This document shows positions 17,919 to 26,485 of a stretch of DNA of 64,000 bases, piece after piece (the first letter of the stretch is position 1; the number at the start of each line of letters is the position of its first letter). The notes below the pieces were generated by a model that made no database searches, was not told the DNA's origin, and saw only the letters and a list, made by a program, of their open reading frames with translations. Made by a program: the position numbers and the translations under genes. Source of the DNA: Alphaproteobacteria bacterium. GTDB taxonomy: Bacteria; Pseudomonadota; Alphaproteobacteria; Caulobacterales; Caulobacteraceae. Where the stretch lies: NCBI GenBank assembly GCA_018820275.1, contig JAHJOO010000038.1, positions 82,926 through 146,925 of the forward strand, written 5' to 3'.

Positions 17919-18067
17919 CGGGCTTCGAAAAAGCGCTCGTATCGGGCCTGGTCGGTGCCATTGCTGAGGGGCGACAACTCCCACGCGACCCAGGCCGAGG
18001 CGGCGGACGAGAGCAGGAACAGTCCCGCGATGAGGCGCACGCCCCGATCCCTGACGATCGATCTCAT
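17915..18067 (-). CDS. Small single-pass membrane protein, 50 residues
   Basis: A 50-residue reading frame begins MRSIVRDRGVRLIAGLFLL and has one hydrophobic helix (about residues 11-32) followed by a polar tail ending RYERFFEAR. Positive residues before the helix suggest the N-terminus stays inside. It lies 69 bases downstream of purD on the same strand, and its stop shares a CTAG with the stop of the convergent hybrid kinase. No family is recognised. The charge pattern, the helix and the tight fit argue for a real gene. Confidence 0.5.
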   Translation of the reverse strand: MRSIVRDRGVRLIAGLFLLSSAASAWVAWELSPLSNGTDQARYERFFEAR

Positions 18068-18136
18068 TCCCGCCCTCCGCGTCGACCTGACGTCGACGTC
18101 ACGGAAACGCCCGTTTCCCGACGCCGTTCCGCAGGC

Positions 18137-19420
18137 TCAGTCGCGGGGCTCCAGCGCGCGCCAGGCGATGTCGGAGCGGTGGAACCCGCCGGGCCAGTCG
18201 ATCGCCTTGACCGCCGCATAGGCGCGGTCCCGGGCCTGAGCGACGTCGTCGCCCAGGGCGCAGACGTTCAGCACGCGCCCGCCGGACGCGACGAGGGCGC
18301 CGGTCTCGTCCCGGCGCGTGCCGGCGTGAAAGACCTGGACGTGGGGACCGAAGTCGCGGTCGGCGCCGCGGATGATCGAGCCTTCCAGCGGGCTGTCCGG
18401 ATAGCCCTGGGCCGCCATCACCACGCAGATGCAGGCCTGGGGCCGGAACTCCGGCGCGGCCGGCATGCGCGACAGGTCCCCGCGCGCGCAGGCCAGCAGC
18501 CACGGCACGACGTCGCCGGAGAGGCGCATCATCAGCACCTGACACTCCGGGTCGCCGAAACGGGCGTTGAACTCGACGACCTTGGGGCCCTCGTCCGTGG
18601 CCATGAGCCCCGCGAACAGGACGCCGCGGAACGGCGCTCCCTCGCGCGCCATGGCGGCGACCACCGGCGCGACGATGCGGCTCTCGGCCTGCGCGACCAT
18701 CTCCGGGGTGAAGACCGGCGCGGGGGAATAGGCCCCCATGCCGCCGGTGTTGGGGCCGAGGTCGCCGTCGAAGGCGCGCTTGTGGTCCTGGGCACCGCCG
18801 AACAGCACCGCCCGCGTGCCGTCGCACAGGGCAAACAGGCTGCCCTCCTCGCCGTCCATGAACTCCTCGATGACGACGCGGGCCCCGGCGGCACCGAAGC
18901 GGCCCCCCAGCATGCGGGAGATCTCGGACTCCGCGTCCTTGCGGTCGGGGCTGATCGCCACGCCCTTGCCGGCGGCCAGACCGTCGGCCTTGATCACATA
19001 GGGCGGCTTGAACACCTTCAGGGCGTCGCGCGCCTCGCTGATCTTCTCATAGACGCCGAAGCCCGCGGTCGGGATTTCCCAGCGCTCCATGAAGGCCTTG
19101 GCGAAGGCCTTGGAGGTCTCCAGTCGCGCGGCGCGGGCGGAGGGGCCGAAGCAGGGGATGCCGGCGGCGGCCAGCCGGTCGGCGAGGCCGGCCTCCAGCG
19201 CCGATTCGGGGCCGACCACCACGAGATCGGCCTGCATTTCGCGCGCGAGGGCGGCGAGGCCGTCGGCGTCGGTGACCTTCAGTTCGGGGCGAAGTTCGGC
19301 GTGCTTGCCGATGCCGGGGTTGCCGGGCGCGCAGACCAGCCGCCGGCACAGCGGCGACTGGGCGATCTTCCACGCCAGGGCGTGTTCGCGCCCGCCCGAT
19401 CCGACCAGCAGGATGTTCAT
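18137..19420 (-). CDS. purD: Phosphoribosylamine-glycine ligase (GAR synthetase)
   Basis: PurD joins glycine to phosphoribosylamine using ATP, the second step of purine synthesis. The 427-residue protein has the family length. Signature features are the MNILLVGSGGREHALAWKI start, APGNPGIGKHAEL, the PYVIKADGLAAGKGVAI ATP-grasp lysine region, EEFMDGEEGSLFALC, and PNTGGMGAYSPAPVFTPE. The C-terminal end includes GGRVLNVCALGDDVAQARDRA. ATG at 19420. Downstream, a small membrane protein lies on the same strand. No other purine gene is in the window. Confidence 0.96.
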   Translation of the reverse strand: MNILLVGSGGREHALAWKIAQSPLCRRLVCAPGNPGIGKHAELRPELKVTDADGLAALAREMQADLVVVGPESALEAGLADRLAAAGIPCFGPSARAARLETSKAFAKAFMERWEIPTAGFGVYEKISEARDALKVFKPPYVIKADGLAAGKGVAISPDRKDAESEISRMLGGRFGAAGARVVIEEFMDGEEGSLFALCDGTRAVLFGGAQDHKRAFDGDLGPNTGGMGAYSPAPVFTPEMVAQAESRIVAPVVAAMAREGAPFRGVLFAGLMATDEGPKVVEFNARFGDPECQVLMMRLSGDVVPWLLACARGDLSRMPAAPEFRPQACICVVMAAQGYPDSPLEGSIIRGADRDFGPHVQVFHAGTRRDETGALVASGGRVLNVCALGDDVAQARDRAYAAVKAIDWPGGFHRSDIAWRALEPRD

Positions 19421-19464
19421 CGCCCGGGGGAATGACCGCGCCCGCCGACGGGGTCAAGCGCGCC

Positions 19465-19626
19465 TCAGCCCAGGCGGGCGAAAACCACGAAGGCCAGGAC
19501 GCCCAGCAACACCACCCCGGCGATCAGCAGCCAGGGCGACAGGGCACCGCCGGCGCTGCGGCGCGACAGCTCGGCGTCGGCGGGAGAGGGGTCGCGCGGC
19601 GGCAGGTCGGGGGGCTGGGCGGCCAT
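19465..19626 (-). CDS. Small tail-anchored membrane protein, 53 residues
   Basis: A 53-residue protein begins [19 protein letters not shown] and ends in a single hydrophobic helix ([24 protein letters not shown]), so it looks tail-anchored with a Pro-rich cytoplasmic N-terminus. The ATG at 19626 has GGAGA ten bases upstream; a longer in-frame start at 19653 has no such site. It is divergent from xseA and lies upstream of purD on the same strand, 44 bases before its start. No function is known. Confidence 0.6.
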   Translation of the reverse strand: MAAQPPDLPPRDPSPADAELSRRSAGGALSPWLLIAGVVLLGVLAFVVFARLG

Positions 19627-19678
19627 GGGATCTCCGGTTCGGGTTTGCCCCACGGTGAGGCCGGTCTACGTTCGCATC

Positions 19679-21130
19679 ATGACCGACGACTCCTATGTGT
19701 TCGAGGGCCCGGCCGAGGCACCGGCGCCGCGCGACAACAATCCGCCGCTGTCGATCTCGGAACTGTCGTTCGCCCTGAAGCGCACGCTGGAGGACCGCTT
19801 CGGTCACGTGCGCCTGCGCGGTGAGATCTCGAAGGTGAACCGGCACGCCTCGGGCCACGTCTATCTGACGCTGAAGGACGACAAGGCCTGCATCGACGGG
19901 GTGATCTGGAAGGGGTCGGTACGCGGGCTCGGCATCCAGCCGGAAACCGGGCTGGAAGTCATCGTCACCGGCAAGATCACCAGCTATCCGGCGCGGAGCA
20001 GCTATCAGATCGTCATCGAGTCGATGGAGGCGGCGGGCGCGGGTGCCCTGCTGGCCCGACTGGAGGCGCTGAAGGTCAAGCTGCGCGACGAGGGTCTGTT
20101 CGACCCGGCTCGCAAGACGGCCCTGCCGCCGCACCCGGCCGTGATCGGCGTGATCACCAGCCCGACCGGCGCGGTGATCCGCGACGTGCTGCACCGGATC
20201 GCCGAGCGCTGGCCCTGCCGGGTCGTGGTCTGGCCGGTGGTGGTGCAGGGCGACGTCGCCGCCGCCCAGGTCGCGGCGGCGATCCGCGGATTCGACGCGC
20301 TGGGGCCCGGCTCCCCCCTGCCCCGCCCCGATCTGGTGATCGTGGCCCGCGGCGGAGGCTCGGTCGAGGATCTCTGGCCCTTCAACGATGAGGCCCTCGC
20401 GCGGACGGTGGCGGAGGCGCGCATCCCGATCGTCTCTGCCGTCGGCCACGAGACGGACACCACCCTGATCGACTTCGTCTCCGACCGCCGCGCGCCGACG
20501 CCGACGGGCGCGGCCGAGATGGTCACGCCCGTGCTGGCGGACCTGATCGGCTGGGTCGCGGATCTCTCGGCCCGGGCGGCCCGGGCCTCGGGACGGCTGG
20601 TGGAGGATCGGCGCACGCGGCTGCGGGCGGCGGCGCGCGGCCTGCCGGCGCGGGCCGACGACCTGCTGGCCCTGCCAAGACAGCGACTGGATCAGGCGTC
20701 CCTGCGCCTGGGCGCCGGTCTCGAGCGCAACCGCGCGGCGCACGAGCGCCGGGCGACGGCGATCGGCGCCCGGCTGGGACCGCACCTGCTGGAGCGGGCG
20801 ATCGAGCGTCGCCGCGCCCGGCTGGACGCCACGACCGCCCGGCTGGCGGCCTTTCCGCCGACGCTGGAGCGACGCGGCGAGCGGCTGACCGCCCTGGCCC
20901 GCGCGCTGACGACGCTGGACCCGGCGCGGCCCAAACCGGGTTTCGCGCGGGTCGAGGATCAGGACGGCGCGTGGCTGACGAGCGCGACGGCGCTGACGCC
21001 GGGCCGGGCCGTGCGTCTGGTCATGCCGGACGGCACGGCCGGGGCGACCGTCGACGGCGGCGACCCGAGGCCTGCCAAGGCAGCCGCGAGGCCGAAGGCG
21101 ACGCCGCCCGATCAGGGGGCGCTGTTCTGA
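19679..21130 (+). CDS. xseA: Exodeoxyribonuclease VII large subunit
   Basis: XseA is the catalytic large subunit of ExoVII, which trims single-stranded DNA from both ends. It has about 483 residues. The N-terminal OB fold (about 20-125) includes [25 protein letters not shown], shown in part. The catalytic core contains [37 protein letters not shown] and [15 protein letters not shown], then the long Arg/Ala-rich coiled coil. ATG 19679 was chosen because upstream in-frame codons fall in the divergent small gene. The small subunit XseB is not in the window. The C-terminal 30 residues are Pro/Ala/Lys-rich. Confidence 0.95.
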   Translation: MTDDSYVFEGPAEAPAPRDNNPPLSISELSFALKRTLEDRFGHVRLRGEISKVNRHASGHVYLTLKDDKACIDGVIWKGSVRGLGIQPETGLEVIVTGKITSYPARSSYQIVIESMEAAGAGALLARLEALKVKLRDEGLFDPARKTALPPHPAVIGVITSPTGAVIRDVLHRIAERWPCRVVVWPVVVQGDVAAAQVAAAIRGFDALGPGSPLPRPDLVIVARGGGSVEDLWPFNDEALARTVAEARIPIVSAVGHETDTTLIDFVSDRRAPTPTGAAEMVTPVLADLIGWVADLSARAARASGRLVEDRRTRLRAAARGLPARADDLLALPRQRLDQASLRLGAGLERNRAAHERRATAIGARLGPHLLERAIERRRARLDATTARLAAFPPTLERRGERLTALARALTTLDPARPKPGFARVEDQDGAWLTSATALTPGRAVRLVMPDGTAGATVDGGDPRPAKAAARPKATPPDQGALF

Positions 21131-21170
21131 CGGTCTTGAGCCCGTCGCGCGCCGCCCCTACCCTGTCGCC

Positions 21171-21362
21171 ATGAGCGATCAGGAAGCCCGCGTGTCCTAT
21201 GGCGACGGCGACTTCGCCGTGGTGAAGCCGGGGCGGTTCGTCCGCTGCGCCGTCACCGGCAAGCCGATCCCGCTGGAAGGCCTGCGCTACTGGTCGGCCC
21301 AGCGGCAGGAGGCCTATGCGGGGCCGACCGAGGCGGCCCAGGCCCTGGGCGGCGCACGATGA
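21171..21362 (+). CDS. DUF2093 domain protein
   Basis: A 63-residue protein matches the small DUF2093 family, which is found mostly in alphaproteobacteria. It shows the characteristic order: a YGDGDFAVVKPGRFVRCAVTG segment (given in part), then KPIPLEGLRYWSAQRQEAY. One Cys and the short length are typical. Function is unknown. It lies 40 bases after xseA, and its stop overlaps the start of the M23-like gene (ATGA), so the three may be one transcription unit. Confidence 0.85.
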   Translation: MSDQEARVSYGDGDFAVVKPGRFVRCAVTGKPIPLEGLRYWSAQRQEAYAGPTEAAQALGGAR

Positions 21363-22183
21363 GCCCCGACCGGCGCGCGCTGCTGGCGGGCGTCGGCGGC
21401 CTGGCCCTGGCGGGCGCGGCGCGGGCGGAGGTCCAGCTGGCCGTGACCGGCCGGTTCCAGCAGGGCGGCCACGCGATCGGGCGCACGACCCCGCGGGCCA
21501 TGATCTACGTCGACGGCGAGGCGCTGACCCAGGCGTCGGCGGCCGGCTGGTTCTTCGTCGGCTTCGACCGCGATGCGGCCGGATCGACCGAGATCGTGGC
21601 CCGGGACGGCGGGGTCGAGGCGCGGCGCACGCTGCGGCTGGAACGCGGCGACTTTCCCACCAGCCGGATCGACGGCCTGCCGCCCGCCACCGTCCAGCCG
21701 ACTGACCCGGCCCTGCTGGAGCGCATCCAGCGCGAGGTGGCGCTGAAGACGGAGGGGTTCGCGAGCCGGGTCGACGGCGACGACTTCCGCGACGGCTTCC
21801 GCTGGCCGCTGGAGACCGTCCGGGTGACCAGCGCCTGGGGCGCCCAGCGCATCCTGAACGGCACACCGGCGCGGCCTCACTACGGGATCGATCTGGGCGG
21901 GCCCGCCGGGGCCGCGATCCGGGCGCCCGCCGCGGGCACGGTGGCGCTGGCGGAGCGCGATCTGCATTTCGAGGGCGGCCTGACCCTGATCGATCACGGT
22001 CAGGGGCTGATCAGCGCCTGCCTGCACCAGTCGCGCCTGCACGTGGCCCGCGGCGACCGCGTGGCGGCCGGAGACGTCATCGGACGCGTCGGCTCCAGCG
22101 GCCGGGCGACGGGCCCCCATCTGTGCTGGCGTCTCAAATGGCGCGACCGGAACCTCGATCCCTCGCTGATGGTGCGGGCCTGA
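21359..22183 (+). CDS. M23/LytM-type peptidase-like protein, exported
   Basis: This 274-residue protein has twin arginines and a signal peptide (DRRALLAG, cleavage after ARA near residue 23), so it acts in the periplasm. After a beta-rich linker the LytM domain (about 150-270) shows His174 and Asp178 (HYGIDLG), the H223 region (SACLHQSRLHV) and a GPHL motif at 252-255. In active M23 enzymes the last motif is H-x-H and the second His binds zinc; here it is His254-Leu-Cys256. Cys can bind zinc, so activity may remain; a degenerate activator role, as in EnvC-type proteins, is the alternative. Its start overlaps the DUF2093 stop. Confidence 0.85.
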   Translation: MSPDRRALLAGVGGLALAGAARAEVQLAVTGRFQQGGHAIGRTTPRAMIYVDGEALTQASAAGWFFVGFDRDAAGSTEIVARDGGVEARRTLRLERGDFPTSRIDGLPPATVQPTDPALLERIQREVALKTEGFASRVDGDDFRDGFRWPLETVRVTSAWGAQRILNGTPARPHYGIDLGGPAGAAIRAPAAGTVALAERDLHFEGGLTLIDHGQGLISACLHQSRLHVARGDRVAAGDVIGRVGSSGRATGPHLCWRLKWRDRNLDPSLMVRA

Positions 22184-22303
22184 CCGGCCGGGTGCGATCC
22201 GCCCCCCGATGAAGATTTGTTTCGGCCCTGATTTACCGACTCCTTACCACTCTGTAATCTGGTCCCCCGGTCGCGGACGTCGCGGCGCCCGGATCCCGTG
22301 ACC

Positions 22304-22825
22304 ATGTCGTCCTTGAGTCCCCTTCAGATCCTGCTGGTCGACGACAACCAGCACATGCGGGCCATCACATCCGCCATTCTCCAGTCTGCGGGCGTCCGCA
22401 GGATCCGCGAGGTCGGCGACGGCGGCGCGGGCCTGGACGCGCTGAAGGAGCAGGCCTTCGACGTGGCCATCGTCGACTTCAACATGTTCCCGCTGGACGG
22501 CGTCGAGTTCACGCGTCTGGTGCGCAACAGCGCCGACAGCCCGAACCCCTATCTGCCGATCATCATGATGACGGGCCACTCGGAGAAGAACCGGGTCATG
22601 GAGGCGCGGGACGCCGGCGTGACCGAATTCGTGGTCAAGCCCATCACCGCCAAGGCGATCCTCGAGCGGCTGAACGCCGTGATCTTCCGTCCCCGGCCGT
22701 TCGTGAAGACCGAGGGCTACTTCGGGCCCGACCGGCGGCGCACCGACGCGCGGAACTTCAAGGGACCCTATCGCCGGGCGGGCGATGCGGACCGGGCCGC
22801 GGACTCTGACGAGAGCGCGGCATAG
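22304..22825 (+). CDS. Single-domain CheY-like response regulator
   Basis: This 173-residue protein is a receiver domain (about 5-128) with no DNA-binding domain. It has the DD pair (LLVDDN), the acceptor Asp in AIVDFNMFPLDG, Thr in MMTGHSEK, and Lys in FVVKPIT. A 45-residue Arg-rich tail (GPDRRRTDARNFKGPYRR) resembles the C-terminus of several alphaproteobacterial CheY-like proteins. Start ATG 22304; GTG 22298 is possible. The 3' end overlaps the convergent lipid A acyltransferase gene by 58 bases. The target is unknown. Confidence 0.85.
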   Translation: MSSLSPLQILLVDDNQHMRAITSAILQSAGVRRIREVGDGGAGLDALKEQAFDVAIVDFNMFPLDGVEFTRLVRNSADSPNPYLPIIMMTGHSEKNRVMEARDAGVTEFVVKPITAKAILERLNAVIFRPRPFVKTEGYFGPDRRRTDARNFKGPYRRAGDADRAADSDESAA

Positions 22826-23721
22826 ACCTTGTCGGGCCACCGCCTGTGGACCCAGAACCAGTCCTCCGGAACCTCGCGCACCCGATCCTCGACGAAGGTC
22901 GTCACGGCCTGGACGCCCCGGGCGATGTCGGCGGCGCGATCGCCCGTCTTCTCCAGCACGATCGGGGCGTGCGCGGTGACCCGGAAGCGCACGCCCGGGA
23001 GGCGCACGACGCTCATCGGCTGCAGGACCGTGCCGAATCGGAGGGCCAGACGCGACGGCCCGGGCGCGGCGTTCACGGGCTGGCCGAAGAAGACGACCTC
23101 GGGCCCCTCACTGAACTTCTGGTCGTTCATCAGGGCGACCGACTCGCCGCGCTCCAGCCCCGCCAGCAGCTCCCGCGCGCCGTCGCCGCCCTTGGGCGCG
23201 AACAGCCTCACGCCGTAGCGGGCGCGGGCACGACGGATCTGGGCGTCGACGTAGGGATTGTTGGCCTGCCGGTAGGTGATCTGGCAGGGCACGCCGGCGG
23301 CCAGGATGGCGGCGGGCATGGTTTCGAAACAGGCCAGGTGGCCCGAGACGAAGACGACGGGCCGACCCGAGTCGCGGATGTCGTGCAGACGCTCCAGGCC
23401 GACGATCTCCAGTCGGCCGGACTCCATCGTGATGCGGTCCAGCAGGGTCGTCTCGGCGAAGGTCCGGCCGGTGCGCTCCCAGCTCTCCAGCGCCAACGCC
23501 TCGCGCTGCGCCTCGTCCATGTCCGGAAAGGCGATCCGCAGGTTCCGGATCACCGTGCGGTGGGTGCCGGTCTTCGGGCCAAGCGTCCTGAGCAGCCAGC
23601 CGCCGAAGGCCGAGGCGCGCTCCACGCCCAGCGCCCTCAGCAGCGCGGTCAGGCCCGCGAAGGCGACCGCCTCCAGCCGCCAGGCGAGATCCTGGACCAG
23701 ACCGGGCCGGTCACCAGGCAA
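22768..23721 (-). CDS. Lipid A biosynthesis lauroyl/acyltransferase family (LpxL-like)
   Basis: This 317-residue membrane-bound protein belongs to the LpxL/HtrB family, which adds secondary acyl chains to lipid A. It has an N-terminal hydrophobic helix, the catalytic H-x4-E motif (SGHLACFE, near residue 127), the PKGGDGARELLAGLERGES region and the WFWVHRRWPDKV end typical of the family. The start is a TTG at 23721 that overlaps the stop of the upstream SDR gene by 11 bases, which implies translational coupling. The gene's 3' end overlaps the convergent response regulator by 58 bases. Acyl chain specificity cannot be read. Confidence 0.88.
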   Translation of the reverse strand: MPGDRPGLVQDLAWRLEAVAFAGLTALLRALGVERASAFGGWLLRTLGPKTGTHRTVIRNLRIAFPDMDEAQREALALESWERTGRTFAETTLLDRITMESGRLEIVGLERLHDIRDSGRPVVFVSGHLACFETMPAAILAAGVPCQITYRQANNPYVDAQIRRARARYGVRLFAPKGGDGARELLAGLERGESVALMNDQKFSEGPEVVFFGQPVNAAPGPSRLALRFGTVLQPMSVVRLPGVRFRVTAHAPIVLEKTGDRAADIARGVQAVTTFVEDRVREVPEDWFWVHRRWPDKVYAALSSESAARSASPARR

Positions 23722-24481
23722 TGGTGATGCCGCCGTCCACGACCAGGGTCTGGCCGGTCATGTAGCTGGAGGCCGGCGAGGCAAGATACACCGCCGCGCC
23801 CGCGATCTCGTCCGGCAGGCCGATCCGGCGCAGGGGCGCGGGGTCGGTGGCGACCTTCAGGATTTCCGGGTTCTCCCAGAGATAGCGGGCGAAGTCGGTC
23901 TTGATCAGGCCCGGCGCGATGCAGTTCACCCGGACGTTCGACGGCCCCCACTCCACCGCCAGGTTGCGCGCCAGCTGCATGTCGGCGGCCTTGGAGACGT
24001 TGTAGGCCCCGATCAGGGCGTTGCCGCGCAGGCCGCCGATCGACGAGACGATGACGACGGAGCCGTCCTTCCGCTCCAGCATCTCGGGCGCGACCATCTG
24101 GATCAGCCAGTGATTGGAGACGACGTTGTTCTGCAGGATCTTGTCGAACTGCTCGTCCGAAATCCCCGCCATCGGGCCGGCGTAGGGGTTGGACGCGGCG
24201 TTGCAGACGAGGACGTCGATCCGGCCGAAGGCGGCCCGGGTCTCGTCGACCAGCCGCTGCAGGTCTTCCTTGGAGGCGATGTTGGCGGGCACGGCGATGG
24301 CCCGGCCGGCGCCGAAGCGGGCGTTGATCTCGTTCGCCACCTCCTCGCACGGCCCCGGCTTGCGCGAGGAGATGACGACGTTGGCACCGTGCTCGGCCAT
24401 GCGCTCGGCGATCGCCTTGCCGATGCCGCGCGAGGACCCGGTGATCACGGCCGTCTTGCCGGTCAGATCGAACAGTTCCAT
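23711..24481 (-). CDS. SDR-family oxidoreductase
   Basis: This 256-residue protein is a classical SDR. It shows TGSSRGIGKA for NAD(P), NAAS, the catalytic Ser (VVIVSSIGG) and YNVSKAA, and the end VVDGGITIAW. It resembles the 3-oxoacyl-ACP reductase and glucose-dehydrogenase-like group; the substrate is not known. ATG 24481 has GGGG/AAGG-type sequence upstream; longer starts reach the divergent promoter. Its stop overlaps the TTG start of the LpxL-like gene, so it is probably its upstream partner, perhaps in fatty acid or lipid modification. It is divergent from the EAL-domain gene. Confidence 0.88.
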   Translation of the reverse strand: MELFDLTGKTAVITGSSRGIGKAIAERMAEHGANVVISSRKPGPCEEVANEINARFGAGRAIAVPANIASKEDLQRLVDETRAAFGRIDVLVCNAASNPYAGPMAGISDEQFDKILQNNVVSNHWLIQMVAPEMLERKDGSVVIVSSIGGLRGNALIGAYNVSKAADMQLARNLAVEWGPSNVRVNCIAPGLIKTDFARYLWENPEILKVATDPAPLRRIGLPDEIAGAAVYLASPASSYMTGQTLVVDGGITIAW

Positions 24482-24584
24482 GGGTCGCCCCTTCATTCCC
24501 AAGTTTCTGCGGCCGCTCTCTGGCCGTTCCGACGCAATAGCCGGATACTTGGCCGATTCCACCCGGAAAGGGTCTTCCCTCCCG

Positions 24585-25859
24585 ATGCGCGCGGTCACCA
24601 CGGGCTTCCTGTTCTTCGGCTATCTGTTCCTCGGCATGACCGTGGGGGCCCTGCTGTGGCGAGGCGGCCTGGGGCTGGGAGCGGGCGTGGCCGGAACCCT
24701 GGGGACGCTGGGCGTGCTGGCCGCGGTTCACGTCGCCGTGGCCTCGGCCGCCCGGGCCCGGGCGCTGTCGCAGGAAATCGCCCAGGTGCGCGAGGCCCAC
24801 CGCCTGCTGGCCGACGCCATGGAGCAGACCCAGGGGGCGCTGTCCGACCTGGCCCTCGCCATCGAGAGCGGCCCCCTGTCGCGCGCCGAGGAGCTGACCG
24901 GCGAGGTGCGCATGCTGGAGACCCTGATCCAGCAGATGAGCGAGAGCGTGGACCAGCGTCTGGCCGACGCCCGCCCCGCGGCCAGCCCGTTCGAGGATCG
25001 CCATCGGCGCCAGGCCGACGCCCTGCTGCGCACCGTGCACGACGCCCTGACGGAAAACCGGGTCGACCTGTACCTGCAGCCCGTCGTCAGCCTGCCGCAG
25101 CGTCGGACGGTCTTCTACGAGAGCTTCACCCGCCTGCGCGATTCGACCGACCGGGTGATGATGCCGGCGGAATACCTGTCCATCGCCGAGGGCGAGGGGC
25201 TGGTGCCGGCGATCGACAACCTGCTGCTGTTCCGCTGCGCCCAGATCGTGCGGCGACTGGCCCGGCAGGACCGCAAGGTCGGCGTCTTCTGCAACGTGGC
25301 CCTGTCCTCGCTGGGCGACGAGACCTTCTTCCCCCAGTTCCTGGATTTCCTGAACCAGAACCGCGACCTGAACCAGGCGCTGATCTTCGAACTGGGTCAG
25401 GCGACGTTCGACGCGCGCGGCGCCGTCGAGGCCCGCAACATGGCCAAGCTGGCCGACCTGGGCTTCCGCTTCTCCATCGACAAGGTGCAGACGCTGGATC
25501 TCGACTTCGCCGATCTGCAGCGGTCCGACGTGCGGTTCGTCAAGGTCGCGGCGGACCTGCTGATCGAGCAGCTGCTGGACCTCGACGGCGCGGCGCCGCT
25601 GGCCTCCCTGCCCGACATCCGGGCGGCGGACTTCGCCGGTCTGACGCGCCGCTACGGCATCGAGGTCATCGCCGAGAAGTGCGAAAGCGAACGCCAGATC
25701 GTCGACGTCCTCGAACTGGACGTGGGCATGGGTCAGGGCCACCTGTTCGGCGAGCCGCGCGCCATCAAGGAAGACGTGCTGGCCGAGACGGACCCGCCGG
25801 CGGAGTTCCTGCGCTCGACGCTTCGCACCGCCGAGACGCGGCGACGCCGCGTCGGCTAG
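24585..25859 (+). CDS. TipF-like degenerate EAL-domain membrane protein
   Basis: This 424-residue protein has two N-terminal membrane segments, a coiled-coil stretch (about 55-140) and a C-terminal EAL domain (about 150-405). The plan matches TipF of Caulobacter crescentus, a polar c-di-GMP receptor needed for flagellum assembly. Catalytic motifs are altered: EAL is ESF (YESFTRLR), and the DDFG loop reads IDKVQTLDLDF. The other conserved acids remain (CNVALSS, FELGQ, AEKCESE). It is likely to bind c-di-GMP without hydrolysing it. ATG 24585 lies 103 bases from the divergent SDR start. lspA follows 32 bases downstream. Confidence 0.8.
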   Translation: MRAVTTGFLFFGYLFLGMTVGALLWRGGLGLGAGVAGTLGTLGVLAAVHVAVASAARARALSQEIAQVREAHRLLADAMEQTQGALSDLALAIESGPLSRAEELTGEVRMLETLIQQMSESVDQRLADARPAASPFEDRHRRQADALLRTVHDALTENRVDLYLQPVVSLPQRRTVFYESFTRLRDSTDRVMMPAEYLSIAEGEGLVPAIDNLLLFRCAQIVRRLARQDRKVGVFCNVALSSLGDETFFPQFLDFLNQNRDLNQALIFELGQATFDARGAVEARNMAKLADLGFRFSIDKVQTLDLDFADLQRSDVRFVKVAADLLIEQLLDLDGAAPLASLPDIRAADFAGLTRRYGIEVIAEKCESERQIVDVLELDVGMGQGHLFGEPRAIKEDVLAETDPPAEFLRSTLRTAETRRRRVG

Positions 25860-25891
25860 CCTTGGCCGTCGCCGCCTGCTAACCGCGCCGC

Positions 25892-26425
25892 ATGAAGATC
25901 CCCCGCATCGCCTGGGCCGCCTACGGCTTCGCCGTCCTGATCATCCTGCTGGACCAGGCCACCAAGGCCTGGGTGCTGGGGTCGGCGGACGTGTCGGACG
26001 TGGCGATGATCCCAGACGGCTACCGCTTCGCCGAGGTCATTCCGGGCCTCTTCCACATCACCATGGTTCGCAACACCGGCGTCAGCTTCGGCCTGTTCGG
26101 GGGCGGCGAGGCGCGCTGGGCGCTGACGGTCTTCTCGCTGCTGGTCTCGGGCTTTCTGGTGTGGTGGGCGACGCGGACCGACCGCCGGATCCTGATCACC
26201 GCCATCGGCCTGGTCATCGGCGGCGCGGTCGGCAATGCCATCGACCGGATCCAGTACGGCTACGTCGTGGACTTTCTCGACTTCTCGGGCACCGGGGTGT
26301 TTCCGTGGGTCTTCAACGTCGCAGACGCGGCCATCACGGTCGGCGTGATCCTGCTGTTCGTCGACGGTTTCCTGAGCGACCGCCGTCCGCCGGCCAAGGT
26401 TGGCGCGGCCCCCGAAAAGTCGTAA
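25892..26425 (+). CDS. lspA: Lipoprotein signal peptidase
   Basis: LspA removes signal peptides from prolipoproteins after the Cys is lipidated. The 177-residue protein has four membrane segments. The catalytic aspartates are Asp118 (GNAIDR) and Asp145 (FNVADA), and the conserved N60-T-G-S/A-type motif is VRNTGVSFG. It follows the TipF-like gene and precedes a DUF3035 lipoprotein gene by 60 bases. A later part of the window holds several lipoproteins with lipoboxes that would be substrates. ATG start with no strong competing start. Confidence 0.95.
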   Translation: MKIPRIAWAAYGFAVLIILLDQATKAWVLGSADVSDVAMIPDGYRFAEVIPGLFHITMVRNTGVSFGLFGGGEARWALTVFSLLVSGFLVWWATRTDRRILITAIGLVIGGAVGNAIDRIQYGYVVDFLDFSGTGVFPWVFNVADAAITVGVILLFVDGFLSDRRPPAKVGAAPEKS

Positions 26426-26485
26426 TCAGCCGCTCTTGAAGTCCGACGCGCCTTCGTGCGTCCGCCGCCGTCGTGAGTTGAGACC

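Noticed and set aside
22232..22248. CtrA-like site TTAC-N7-TTAC before the response regulator
   Set aside because: The consensus is TTAA-N7-TTAA; both half-sites differ at the last base, so it is not convincing.
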